Shown here one piece after another: positions 1-9,691 of a stretch of DNA of 64,000 bases. The notes under the pieces were generated by a model. That model did no database searches and had not been told where the DNA came from. It saw only the letters and a program-made list of their open reading frames with translations. Source of the DNA: Symbiodinium natans. Lineage: Eukaryota; Sar; Dinophyceae; Suessiales; Symbiodiniaceae. Location of the stretch: the NCBI GenBank assembly GCA_905221605.1, contig CAJNDS010001824.1, positions 684,644 through 748,643 of the forward strand. Reading direction: 5' to 3'. Each line of letters starts with the position of its first letter. The first letter of the stretch is position 1. The translations under genes and the position numbers were made by a program.

Positions 1-379
1 GGGTTTGCAAAACTACAAGCCCCAAGCCTGCTCAGGAGTGCCGTGGTGAAGCACCATCCTAGTGGGGAGGAAGGTCAGCACCTTAGCCCCACCTGAACGC
101 CGAAGGATTATGAAACTCTGAAGGGTCGATGGCTCTGTGACCACTCAGCAGAAGAACAAAACCACCAACTGGCGGCAGTATGTTGGAGTGCATGCTCTGA
201 ATGATCTTCAGCACTGAGCACAGAGTGCGTGCTGAGCATTGTTATCGAAGCCTATGTGGTGGTTTCCGAAATTTGTGGTACCTTATTGGGGTCCTGATTA
301 CAAGGGAATCCGTTTATTTGGGCTCTGTATTTGGGGGTACCCCTCTTTTCGCCCCCCCCATGTGTCTTGTCTAGACCAC

Positions 380-3300
380 GAGACCACACGGTGCATCTGT
401 GGAGAGATTGCTTGGCCATGGCAAGGCATCTACTGCAAGGGGAGCTTCGAGCACATCCTGCGCAAGTGCCGGCCAGACTCGGTTCCGGAGAACTTCATCC
501 AGGCGCCGGCGGTCTGTTAAGCAGACCAATTGATTCAAGGGTTTAGGGTTAGAGTTCTGGGTTCTGGGTTCAGGGTTTAGGGCTTAGGGTTACCTTTTCC
601 CTTGGGTCGACAATTATGCAAGCTGGTTCTGCTCAAAGTTGGCTATTCGAATTGCATGGCCCAGCAAAAACGCGAATTTTGTTGTATTGTAAGGGGCCGG
701 CTGAATACAACCCTTAATAGATTATGGACTTCTCAGTCCTCTATGCGGCCGTGAGAAGAGTTTGCAAGAGGAAGGCACCTGAAAATCATCAACAAATCTA
801 GGAAGATATTGTGACGATTGAGCCGATTCCAAAGCAGTACATCAGCATTGATGAAAAGAGCGCGAACAGACCCCGCCCCCATAAAATTATGGAACTTCAA
901 AGGTGTCTTTTGGCACCAGAAAAGCGCAGTAGATCGCATTTTTTCCTCTTTCTTGTGCTTTCTTTAACTATGTTTAATGAAGAGAAGTAATACCGCTTCA
1001 CTCTGCATTGAGGGTCAAAAACCGAATGATAACATTTGCTAGTTTCAGCTGGGCTGAAACTAACTCACACAGCGGAGCTCAAAAGCCAAGTGAGAGTTTC
1101 CTTAGCATCGAATACGAAATAAAGTCTTCGAGGAACAGCTCGTGAAAACCAAGGGGGCGAAAGATTCCAAGATAAGACACTTGGTACATGCAAAAATGCA
1201 GGGAATCAAACGGCAGTTTTGCACCACTCTCCTGCGAGAGGTTGCCGAAGCGCATGCCTTTGCAGGCATGTACGCCCCTGGGCTTAACAAGGGATACTGT
1301 TGGTGAGTCAGAGGTGCAGTGTTCAACTGTTTTCCTTCCTAGATTTCCTCTGGAAGGCACGAGACAGTGGAGCAGAGAACATGGGGGATCTCGAAAGTTG
1401 TGGGCCCTGTTCTGTATCCCCTACATATAGAGTTGCCTGCGTTGCGTGAGCTCCCAACCTACCTAAGTCCCCCAAAACTCCCCAAACCTGAGACCCTCAA
1501 CCCTAAACCCTAAACCGTAAACCCTAAACCCTAAACCCTAAACCCCAAACCCCAAATCCTAAACCCCAAGGTATTGGCCAGAACTAAACATAGAATATGC
1601 GTTGCCGATTCTACAACACTATCTGGATCACACGGCTACACCCGATCACAGAAGAGATTTCCTGGGCTTAAAGCAGCTTCTTCAAACCCAACCAAGATTT
1701 CTGGAGTACCTTGCGTCTGCGCATACGCACCATCCCAATCTGTTTAAGCGACATTCCAAAGCTCTGACATGCGCTTGCCGTAAAAAAACCCTAAACCCTG
1801 AACATGCCTGGCTCAGAGGTCCTGGGCCTGGCTGCGCGGCCTTTGCAAGCCGGCGAGTCTGCGCCCTTGGCAAAAGCATCCCGACCTCCTCCCAGCCATT
1901 TTGCTTGCGGGCGACATGGGTTTTGGGTTTAGGGTTGAGGGTTTCGGGTTTAGGGTTGAGGGTAGAGGGTTCAGGGTTCAGGGTTTGAGGTTGAGGGTTT
2001 TGGGTTTGAGGTTCCAATGGGCGGGGGAAGGAGGGGGGAGGAAGCTGGGATGGCCCTCGCACACGCCTGGTGTAATCAGCCCTTTGATACTTCCCACTCC
2101 AAAAGCCAGCAGTTGATGGACAAGTCGTGGATGCTCCTCAAGAGCTCTTCCTGATGCTCACGATGCTGCGTTGCGGCATGTTGTGGTCTTTCCTCAAAAT
2201 CTGATGAGATGCTCTAAGGGGAATAATAGCCGGTTGCTCTTCGTGCTCGTGCTGTTTCGTTTCCAGCCTGTTGGAGCTGGCTGAGACTCAAAGCTGATGG
2301 TACTGTTGCTAGTCAATGATGCGTCTCTCTGACGCTGACACAAACAAGCATGGTGGCCCTCGGTTTCCAAACCACACCGATCCTAAGATAAATTGAGATG
2401 AGGTGCAAAATCGCGCAGACGCAGAGAAAGATCTGACCCTGCTAGGCCGGGAGATTGTTGCGGTGGCTTTTGCTGGGTGCTGGGCTCCTTATGGCTGCTA
2501 CGCTGGCTTCTGAAGCAATGGCCTGTCAAAGTGCTTGTGTCAAGGTGCTTGCGTCCTTGAGCTGCCTGCAGGATGCCTGCTGTTCAAGAATCCCCCTCGT
2601 CCGGATACTGCGGAGACCATCGAGTGCTTGCGTGCCGGTGACGTCCGGAGCGTGACCTATCCGCAAAAACAAGAGGAGGAAGCCCTTGTGGCTTTCACCT
2701 TCAGCTTCCCCATTTAAAACAGAAGCAGGAAGCCCCCTTAGGTGGTACTCTGATGTTGTAAAGACCAGGTCATGATCACTGGGGATGCGGCTGGCACGGC
2801 GGTGTCCATCGCCAAGGACGCCCTTAGGGCCTGGTCTCGACATCTTGGGGGGGGACAATCTTAATCCCTAGGCCCTAAACCCTAAACCCTCAACCCTCAA
2901 CCCTTTTTCCCAGATGAGACTGAAGCAGGAGATAAAGCTCGCGGCGCCGGGGCTTCCCGTACTGCTGGGAGATATGGAAAGCAACGCGAACGGCCACAAC
3001 GTCGTTTGCTGGAGGCAGCTAAGCACCTGCAACCTGCTGAATTCTGCAACCATCTGCTGTGAGCTCTAGTCTGTAGAAGCCGGAGCTGCACCGCTTGCAC
3101 AGGTGCGTCGGCGAAGACCTCAAAGGCATCCACCGATCGGAAGCTTGTGGCATGCACCACCGTGAACGTTCAAGAAGTTGACGCAGGCCTGAACGAGATT
3201 CTCCTGGGCAACGAGTGGCTGACCTGGCGGAAGAATTACAAGCAGTGGCGGGGAGGCCACGAGGAATCCTGCTACCAGAGGCTTCTGCCCTGTCTCTTGT

Positions 3301-6300
3301 CATCCCAGGAGGTGCAGCCGGGGCGCGCGGCGAAGCCACTGCCAAGGATCGGCTATGCTGCCCCAGATGCTTCAAAGATGACAGCCAAGGGGATGCTTGC
3401 AATTCTGAAAAACGTGCAGGCTGCCAAGCGGCGCGCGCGTGAAGCGCAGGCCGAAATCTCCAGGCGGGCACCAGCACTCAACACCTGCGATGGCATGTAT
3501 TCAGGGTTTAGATGGGTTCAGGGTTGATTTTGAGCAATTTTGGGCAACTGTGCACCCAGGCGCTGCTCTTGGCCACAGTTGGAGGAGGTGCAAAATGCAG
3601 GCAGCGGGAGACGTGAACCTGGATGAAGTTGTGCTGGTAGTGTGGCGCTACTGATAGACTGACAACGACACAATCGCCAGGCAGCAGCATCAACCTCCCT
3701 TGTGCGATCGCAACTCGGACAGGTGAAGAAGCCGGGGATGAGGACTTTGTGTTTTCGACGGAGGACTGAACTGCACCAGGTGCAATTGTTTGAGGAGTGA
3801 AGCTTTCTGCTGCCGGGCATACCAGTGCTCCTGGAGGAGATAGTGCTCTCACGACTCTTCGAGTGGTGTGAACTGGCGGTCACGCAGCAGGCCTTTGAAT
3901 GGCTTGCTGCACAGCATCTCTGCCAGCATCGAGCAGGGTCGCTTGCTGTCTTGCTTCGAAATGCGAAGGCAGGCGATTGCTGTTGCGTGAGGCAATGCTC
4001 GCCGGATCTGCGCCGGGTTTTGCTGGGCTCACGCCTGTCCTCTCTGAAAAAGGGTGGCTTGATGAAAGTGATGAGCTGGGCGGCCAAGAGGTAGATGCGT
4101 TTCATCTAGTTTCCGTCCTGGATCTAAGGCAGGGTGCTTGGCAGTGGCAAAGGCGTGCGGGGCTTCTGTAAATGGGAGCGGTGCATGTTAACTTGAACTT
4201 ATTGTTACTGCAAGATGTAGTGCATACTTGGTTGATTTGTTGTACACTCTTGTTGGTGGTTGGTGTTTTCTCATGTGTATATCTTGCCGTTGTACTTGCT
4301 AGAAGGAAGGAAAGAAAATGGTTCCTTGGCAAACTGCGGCCAGGCCACACCTCCCTCCTCTGGGAGCTGCTCACCTCCATCCGCATCTTCGCCCGCATGA
4401 CCCCGAACGGAAAGATCAGTGTGGCGCGGCAAAAGCTGAAAGCGTTTCGAAGCGATGTTTGCAGCGCTGCGTGACTCCGGAGAGCACTCCGGCAAGGAAG
4501 CAGAAGCAGGCACAGGCAGTTGCTGGCAGTTGCTGGCAGTTACTTGCATCGCACAACCGAGGTCGTGGAGGGCTTCATGTCCCAGGGCCTCATTTGCACC
4601 TCGATGAAAACTGATGAGCACGGATGAAACCGAGACATCACCGAGCTGGTACCGAGCCTTGTGCTGTGAGACTTTACAATACTTTACAGTGGTACCACGT
4701 GCTTGCTTGGCTTACAGCATCTTGCAGTCACTTCGAGGCGCCATGGTCGGTGATGGTGGCAACGACTCTGGCGCCTTGCGCACGGCGCACGTGGGGTTGT
4801 CTTGACATGTCTTGACCAAACCGTCAGCCGCACTCGGGAATCTTCACGCATGCCGCCATTTGCTCTGCTCTGCGTCAAGCTTTTACGGACTGCCAGGATG
4901 GCTCTGAGCTCTGCCACCTCAGCCACAGTGGTCGCCCCCTTCACCACTTGCCGGCCCAGTGTGGCGCCCATTGCAGACCTCCTGCGTGAGGGCCGAGGCG
5001 CGATGCGGTTTTCGGTTTCGGTTGCCGCCCTGTGCCCGTGCAAAGCACCTTCTGAGCCCATGATGAGCTGGCCAGGCGCGCTGGCCACGTCCTTTGCTGG
5101 ATACAAGTACTGCTCCTCGACTTCGGTTATTGTCGGGTTTCTAGGCCATGAGGAGCGACCCCGGCGACTCCGGCTGTCGTGCTCTCGCCAGCTGAGGTGT
5201 CCACTATGGACTTCTGAACTCAGTGCTGAAGTTCAAGACCTATTGGCACGGTGTCCTGGCAGATTATGACAGATCATGTGCAGACATTAGTAGACATGTT
5301 GGCACTGCATTGCTCGTGGTAGCTGCATAGACTGCTGTCTGTTGCATGGCTTGCTTTAGAGAGATTGGTGCTGGCATACTTTAGGATGCGTTTTGGGCAT
5401 CCTTGATATGCAGTTTTTGTGGTTGTGTCTGGTACGAAGAGGGTCATGCAGCATGCCCCATGCCCAGTGAAGGCATTTCGCAATCCATGATGGCGGCCTA
5501 CTTCCAGGCCTCGGCATGTTGGGACTTTGTGGGGAGCTCACGACGGTCGCACACGGGGGCATCTGCCATATAGATCCTGCTCCGTTGCTTCGTCGTCCAC
5601 TGCACGCTCCTCCGCTAGAGGGGTTGGGGTTTTTGACCAATAACGGCGTGACAGCGTACACCTCGTGTGCAAAAGGACACCCAGAAGGCCTCCCCCCCTC
5701 CCCTCCGCCGGAACGTGGGCGACCAGCCTTGGAACTCGCAGGACATGATTGGCTTCCTGAGCCTGTCCTGGGCCATGAGCTTGGCCAGGCCCGGCTCAGG
5801 GTGCAGCGGCAATCCTCGAACGCATGTGCCCTTTATGCCGTACTACATCCAGATTCCCCGGACCCCTGCACCCAGGCCTGCGCCGGTGCTGGCCACCAGC
5901 CGGCCGACCTCTTCGCTCTTCTCCGGCTTCACGGTGCTCCCCCTCCCCTCCCTCCCTCCCTCCCCCTCTATCCAATCCTTCAGGGCTTGGGACTTTAGGG
6001 AGGCATAGAGTTCAGGGTAGCATGGGTTGCGCCTTGTATCGTGCACAGCCTTATCAGAGTGGTTCGGGGCTGGGCTGAGACTTGGATATGTTGCACCTCT
6101 GTCTGTTGCAGGTGTTGTCCGTTGTGGGCATGCTGGGCTTGAATGCCCTTTTTCTGGAAGTGAACTGGAGCATCATAACGTCGGATGAGGAGTACGTGCC
6201 GTTCCCGGCCACGTGGCTGAGTGTAGCGGTGCGTCTTTGATAGCCGACATCCTCGCATCTCGGTAAGAATGGGCTACCGGGCCCAGTTCGGCAAAGCCGG

Positions 6301-6925
6301 ACTGCGAAAGAGCCGGAGGACCCCAACCCTAAACCCTACACCCGAAAACCCGAAACCCTAAACCCTAAACCCTAAAGCGCCTGAAAGCCGGCAGCTGAAG
6401 GCTGCTTCGGTCGGCAACCTTGAGCCCCACTGTGCAAGCAACAGCTTCATCCACCACCCTGAGCGCCCCAAACATCGGCAGAGACTCCGCCGGGTAGAGA
6501 CGTCAAGGGTTTAGGGTTTAGGGTTTAGGGTTTAGGGGTCATCCTTCGTCGAGTAAGCCGAGGGTTTTGGACTTTGGGCTTTGGGAGGGCGTCGGCGTGC
6601 TGATGCAAGAAGCATGTTCCAACGTGGTCCCCAAGATGGCTCCTATTAGAAGCGAAAGTCTGCAATAATTTTGCCTTTTTGTACTTTTTGTAACCTATAA
6701 ATTATATAGCCTGTTTTTTTGGGTTTTTTATGTGTTAGGGCTTGGGGGATTTGAGCGAGGTTCACAAGGTCCGCATCACGCAGTGGTGGAAGCTGAACAC
6801 GAACTGGGAGGTCACGACTCTTTTCTTTACGCACCTCGGCGGTCACACATGTTCCTTCCTTCCTTGTGCCAGGCATCGCCTGGGATTTGTCCGGAGAGTC
6901 TTTAAGCTCAGGGCGATCACGTGCT

Positions 6926-7024
<99 letters not shown>

Positions 7025-7976
7025 TTTGTGCTTTCGGTGCATTCGGCATGTGGCGGCAGCATCAACATCAGGTACACCTTTCAGCTCTTCTGGTCGGCTG
7101 TGGTGTATTCCTTCGGTGATGTTTTCCGGCTTCCCTGGTACACGAACTTAGCCGTTCGGCTGGCATTGATCTAGCGATCCCAGCTCTCCAGATCGGCTCT
7201 GATGCCCCCAGTTCCCAGTATTTCCCAGTCAAGCACAGTTCCTTCTCCGAGGTCCTGATGGCCTGCCGCCCAGATTGGGCAACCGCTTGACTGGGGCTGC
7301 TAGTTGAGAGACATGTGGTCTGGCGACTTTTCGCCGCATGTAGTCGCACTGGGGAACGAGCTCTTCGTCCTCCATGAGCCCTAACCATAGGGGATTCCCT
7401 GCAACACCACCAGCTTGGCGAGTCTCGCCTCAAGCTCGCCTAACGTCCCCTCTGCCCAAGAAGTCGCCCGAAGCGTTTGTTGGGGGGCTGTGATGGCCTC
7501 TGAAAAGGCCTTGGTGGCGGTCAACCTGGGGCTGCTGAGACTCGCCTCAGACGAGAGAGGAGAGAGATCCTGTTTTGGAGGAGTTCCTGTTGTTTCTGGT
7601 GGAGATATCGGGGTTGAGATAGGCTCTGAGCCCAACCATTGCAAAGGACGTTCCTGATGCTGAGCAGCCCCAATTGGATGACCCGCTTGTTCAAGCTCGT
7701 CTTCGAGGCTGCGATGCGAGAGCCGCGCTTCGCTTTTTTTCGGCTCCGCCTTTGCCAGGACGTCACGGATTCCGATCCATGGACGCCAGAGGAGCAGCTC
7801 GGCCATGAAAGCTCCCTTGGTATCCTAAAGTATCCGAATAAGTCCTGAGTTTCTGGAATTGGACGATGCCATCAGGTACTGCCCAGCAATGCCGAGATCG
7901 GTGCGCTACCATCTGCTCTTGGTGATCATGTGCAATCTCACATGCACCGCTTTCCTGGAGAAGGCACCTCGGGCTT
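380..7976 (+). CDS. P5-type P-type ATPase (ATP13A-like), 5' end outside window
   Basis: Split gene for a P5-type cation/polyamine-class P-type ATPase, an ATP-driven pump of endomembranes (role from family knowledge). Exons occur in the family's order: N-domain KGSFE block (about 437), LLFKN/RPDT block (2572), MITGD (2775), LAVTQQAFEW (about 3860), RIFARMTPNGK (about 4378), MVGDGGNDSGAL of the P domain (4743), VVAPFTT and LLREGRGALATSF (4920-5100), then C-terminal membrane segments with LSWAMSLARP (5760), NTNWEVTTLFF (6795), SFGDVFRLPWYTN (7118) and a last helix near 7900. The DKTGT phosphorylation site and A domain must lie upstream of base 1. Several introns (2652-2768 GT-AG; 4998-5075 GC-AG; 5508-5741 GC-AG) join with correct phase. 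P5A versus P5B cannot be settled; the N-domain and C-terminal wording fit P5B better. Confidence 0.85.
434..508 (+). CDS. P5 ATPase exon: N-domain KGSFE motif
   Basis: Frame encodes CKGSFEHILRKCRPDSVPEN, matching the KG(S/A)PE nucleotide-binding block followed by C.P.S/T.VP seen in P5 ATPases. The usual proline is Phe here (KGSFE). The exon probably ends at or near 508, before a GT. The upstream edge is uncertain; the same frame is open back to about 240. Confidence 0.7.
511..2545 (+). other. long intron region of the P5 ATPase with telomeric repeats
   Basis: No exon could be assigned with confidence. It holds TTTAGGG-like repeats at about 541-590, CCCTAAA repeats at 1498-1571 and degenerate GGGTTTAGGGTTGAGG-type repeats at 1915-2015. 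A frame at 1602-1790 looks loosely protein-like but matches no expected P5 block. Exons between KGSFE and the FKN block should lie here or be very short. Confidence 0.5.
2572..2651 (+). CDS. P5 ATPase exon: FKN/RPDTAETI block
   Basis: Encodes GCLLFKNPPRPDTAETIECL and then RAGDVRS, the conserved stretch preceding MVTGD in P5 pumps. It ends at a GT donor (2652); joining to 2769 gives RAGDVRS+VMITGD in phase 0. The exon may start earlier, at about 2546. Confidence 0.85.
2769..2822 (+). CDS. P5 ATPase exon: MITGD motif
   Basis: Begins right after an AG acceptor and encodes VMITGDAAGTAVSIAKDA, the TGD hinge motif of the P domain. The donor is not resolved; a CCCTAAA/CCCTCAA block follows at 2868-2905. 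Confidence 0.85.
3103..3463 (+). CDS. probable P5 ATPase exon, variable P-domain insert
   Basis: Open, protein-like frame from an AG acceptor at 3102 to a GC donor at 3464 (CTCCAG|GCGG). It contains NEWLTWRKNYKQW and ends with an Ala/Arg-rich helix (ILKNVQAAKRRAREAQAEIS). Its place between MITGD and LAVTQQAF fits the variable region of P5 pumps, but the text itself is not diagnostic. Confidence 0.6.
3824..3990 (+). CDS. P5 ATPase exon: LAVTQQAFEWL block
   Basis: Encodes CELAVTQQAFEWLAAQHLCQ, equivalent to the (Y)ELAVTG.AF..L block of P5 ATPases. The frame stays open to a stop at 4092, but the true donor is unknown. Starts after CCAG at 3824. Confidence 0.65.
4318..4450 (+). CDS. P5 ATPase exon: FARMTPNGK block
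   Basis: Encodes LLWELLTSIRIFARMTPNGK followed by ISVARQKLKA. FARM(S/T)P(D/E)QK is the signature before the GDGxND motif; Gln of the usual QK is Gly here (NGK). Edges approximate. Confidence 0.8.
4718..4801 (+). CDS. P5 ATPase exon: GDGGND motif
   Basis: Encodes LQSLRGAMVGDGGNDSGALR followed by TAHVGLS. GDG.ND is the Mg2+-binding P-domain motif; the residues after it (SGAL..AHVG) match P5 pumps (CGALK.AHVG). The acceptor is AG at 4716-4717; the donor lies near 4796-4801. Confidence 0.9.
4898..4997 (+). CDS. P5 ATPase exon: VVAPFTT ... LLREGRG
   Basis: Encodes SSATSATVVAPFTTCRPSVA and then PIADLLREGRG, the stretch linking the P domain to M5. It ends at a GC donor (CCGAG|GCGCGATG). Joined to 5076 it reads LLREGRGALATSFAGYKY without a break, which fixes this GC-AG intron. 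Confidence 0.9.
5076..5110 (+). CDS. P5 ATPase exon: ALATSFAGYKY (start of M5)
   Basis: Short exon after GCCAG. It completes REGRGALATSFAGYKY, the highly conserved P5 segment entering M5. The downstream edge is inferred from a possible GC donor at 5111. The intron ends share the direct repeat AGGCGCG. Confidence 0.85.
5481..5800 (+). CDS. P5 ATPase exons: C-terminal membrane segment LSWAMSLARP
   Basis: Two exons, about 5481-5507 and 5742-5790, separated by a GC-AG intron (TTCCAG|GCCTCG...CGCAG|GACATG). Together they read SMMAAYFQ+DMIGFLSLSWAMSLARP, matching the P5 helix that ends in WAMS..RP. A following short exon near 5900-5940 encodes SRPTSSLFSGFTVL, the RPTSSL motif next in the family. 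Confidence 0.75.
6112..6220 (+). CDS. P5 ATPase exon: membrane helix and lumenal loop
   Basis: From a CAG acceptor (6111) the frame reads VLSVVGMLGLNALFLEVNWS, then IITSDEEYVPFPATWLS, a hydrophobic helix followed by an acidic/aromatic loop ending in PFPATW, placed as in P5 pumps. A GT donor lies at 6221. Confidence 0.75.
6739..6841 (+). CDS. P5 ATPase exon: NTNWEVTTLFF
   Basis: Encodes GLGDLSEVHKVRITQWWKLN and TNWEVTTLFFTHLG. The N..WE...LF motif precedes the penultimate helix in P5 ATPases. Acceptor TTAG at 6738; GT donor at 6842. Confidence 0.8.
6925..7022 (+). repeat. (TGC/GCT)n trinucleotide repeat in intron
   Basis: Nearly perfect CTG/TGC triplets for about 95 bp, interrupted by GGT. 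It sits in the intron between the NTNWE and SFGD exons of the P5 ATPase. All six frames give homopolymers (Leu, Ala, Cys, Ser, Gln), which are not coding evidence. Confidence 0.9.
7071..7172 (+). CDS. P5 ATPase exon: SFGDVFRLPWYTN
   Basis: Encodes YTFQLFWSAVVYSFGDVFRL then PWYTNLAVRLAL. The (F/Y)SFG..FR.P.Y.N pattern is the C-terminal signature of P5 pumps. A TAG follows at 7173, but a later exon (7850) supplies the last helix, so this is probably a splice edge. Confidence 0.85.
7173..7849 (+). other. intron region, no confident exon
   Basis: Separates the SFGD exon from the last-helix exon of the P5 ATPase. Overlapping open frames on both strands (7381-7806) have no recognisable motif and I call none of them. 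Confidence 0.5.
7850..7976 (+). CDS. probable last P5 ATPase exon (final membrane helix)
   Basis: After an AG acceptor the frame reads FLELDDAIRYCPAMPRSVRY then HLLLVIMCNLTCTAFLEK: a loop with P(R)SVRY followed by a 17-residue hydrophobic helix, as at the extreme C-terminus of P5 ATPases. The stop is uncertain (frame open to about 8001). Confidence 0.65.
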
Positions 7977-8122
7977 TCTTGCTCAGACCTGCTCAGTCAT
8001 GATTATTTCATTTCATACTTTGATTGTAAACGCTTGCGCGCGCCGCCTCGGCAGCCGGGCCGGCCCCAGGACAGGAAAGGAGGAAAGAGGGTTTCGCAAA
8101 AAAAGGGAGGAGCAGAGCGGGT

Positions 8123-8156
<34 letters not shown>

Positions 8157-8215
8157 GAGGGGGGGGTGGGGGGTGGGGTGTGGGGGGGGGGGGGGGTGGG
8201 GTGGGGGTTGGGGGG
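8123..8215. repeat. poly-G / poly-C low-complexity tract
   Basis: About 90 bp of nearly uninterrupted G with scattered T. Apparent poly-Gly (+) and poly-Pro (-) frames over it are artefacts. Such runs are also frequent sites of sequencing length error. Confidence 0.9.
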
Positions 8216-8907
8216 TTTTGAGGCACTCCCCCTGTAGGAGCCACCGACAAGCGGGACCCTCCACGGCATCAGTTTGCAGCTCCTCCAAGGGATTGGGGGG
8301 GGTCCCACAGGGCGGGGGGGGGGGTGGCATCAAAAAATTTGGCAGGCCCGACCCGGGTCTGCTTGTTCCAGACGCTTCTCGGCAGGAAGCCGAGGCGAAT
8401 ATAGTAATCAAGATGAGTTCAATATCATATTCATTATGATTCTTATTATCAGATTCCACACCTGCTGGATGGGGCGATTCTCCCTGAGGTGATCATCCAA
8501 GGCCGAGTGGGCGACTACATGAGGGTGTTGGGTCGTGCCTTGGTGACGAGTTGGCGGCCCAGTAGTGTTCTGACTTTGTCCGTGGAGCTTCGAGTTTTCC
8601 CCCGATTTGTTGCAGGGCCTTTCTCAGGTGTTCAATCAATGCCTTCCCCCAAAGACAGACCCCCCTGTAATTTTAAGTACTGTTCTCCCAGACCTATACA
8701 ATGTCGTGCTGCAGGGGTGCCCAAAGGAGTCTAAGGTTTTCTGTATTAACTCCGTCAGATGAAGACTTCAATCTCCCGGCCCTATCCAAAAACAGACGCA
8801 GGACAGGGCACTCTTATAAAAACCCTCGCTTCGAAGACAACAACATGCAAAAGTACACTACTTAGTCGTAGTGCACCCAGCAAAACTTCCCAGATGGCAG
8901 CCTTAAA

Positions 8908-9024
8908 CTTACTGTTGGTTAGTAGGGAATGAGGGAACGAGGTACCCTATGCCCTCCTAGATATACCCCTCAAGGGGTTATATAGGGTACCCCAGGCCTT
9001 CGTTCCCTACTAACCAACAGTAAG
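8908..9024. repeat. foldback (MITE-like) element, 117 bp
   Basis: Perfect 22-bp inverted arms at 8908-8929 and 9003-9024 (CTTACTGTTGGTTAGTAGGG at the left edge) with an inner pair GGTACCCTAT (8941) / ATAGGGTACC (8982). The core TTAGTAGGGAATGAGGGA recurs, diverged, in the foldback at 40,345. Confidence 0.85.
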
Positions 9025-9646
9025 CTAAAAGAAGCCAAGAGTCTCAGGTGCCCTGTCGAAGCACGTCACGCTGCGGCTGTAGGGGGGGGGGAGTCAGATT
9101 TTAGAGGCGCCGGGCCCAGGGTGGTTGTAAGGTTTTGGGATGTGTGGCGAGGTTTGAAGGTGGTCTCGGGCACTCAGCCCAGACTCCACATCGCTGCTCC
9201 ACGACAGAAAGAAGGGAGCGCGACCCTTTGTTCCAGTTTCCCGCTGTTTTCAGGCTGTGCAATCGCACGCTACCACGTGACACAGCTCTGTCGCACAGCT
9301 TGTGGATGATTGTGCTGAGGCCCAGCTCGTTATATCTCATGATGTCAAAACTCTTCCAGGCAGTGGCAGGCTGCCAGGTCCTTGTACGGTCCTGCTGCGA
9401 GCCTGAAGCACAATCTTCCAGATGACTTAATAGACGGAGACCCGCTGGAGCTTTCAGCTAGCTCAAGCTGGCGTCTCTGTGGCACAGATGTAGCAATGCC
9501 AGATGCGTACCAGTGCCGGACATCCGAAAAAGGAGCGCCCGAGGGGCGGGAAGTGACTCAAGCCACACCCTCAAATACCATAGGTACACCCCTACGCCCT
9601 AGATATGGACCCTAAACCCTAAACATCCCCAAAACAATCTGGCCAG

Positions 9647-9691
9647 AGGCCTATTCCTGGGCGGTGCTGCAGTCTGGGAAGGACTTGGTAG
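9647..9691 (+). CDS. helicase exon: Q-motif region
   Basis: Reads (E)AYSWAVLQSGKDLVG, equivalent to PIQ.QSWP..L.G.DLVG just upstream of motif I. Ends at a GC donor (GGTAG|GCACG); splicing to 9914 gives DLVGVAKTGSGKT in frame. Confidence 0.85.
   Translation, partial: RPIPGRCCSLGRTW

Larger units (their letters stand above)
8002..9646 (+). other. intergenic or 5' helicase region: poly-G and a foldback element
   Basis: Holds a G-rich tract (8123-8215, nearly pure G), smaller G runs at 8295-8325, and the foldback at 8908-9024. The N-terminal exons of the DEAD-box gene should lie here, but none could be recognised. The P5/helicase boundary is somewhere in this stretch. Confidence 0.5.

Noticed and set aside
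6843-7174. Poly-Leu, poly-Cys and poly-Ala frames as a repeat-expansion protein
   Set aside because: The (TGC)n lies in an intron between two P5 ATPase exons; only the last exon (7,071-7,172) is real coding.
8003-8459. Proline-rich or glycine-rich proteins
   Set aside because: Translation of the poly-G/poly-C run at 8,123-8,215.
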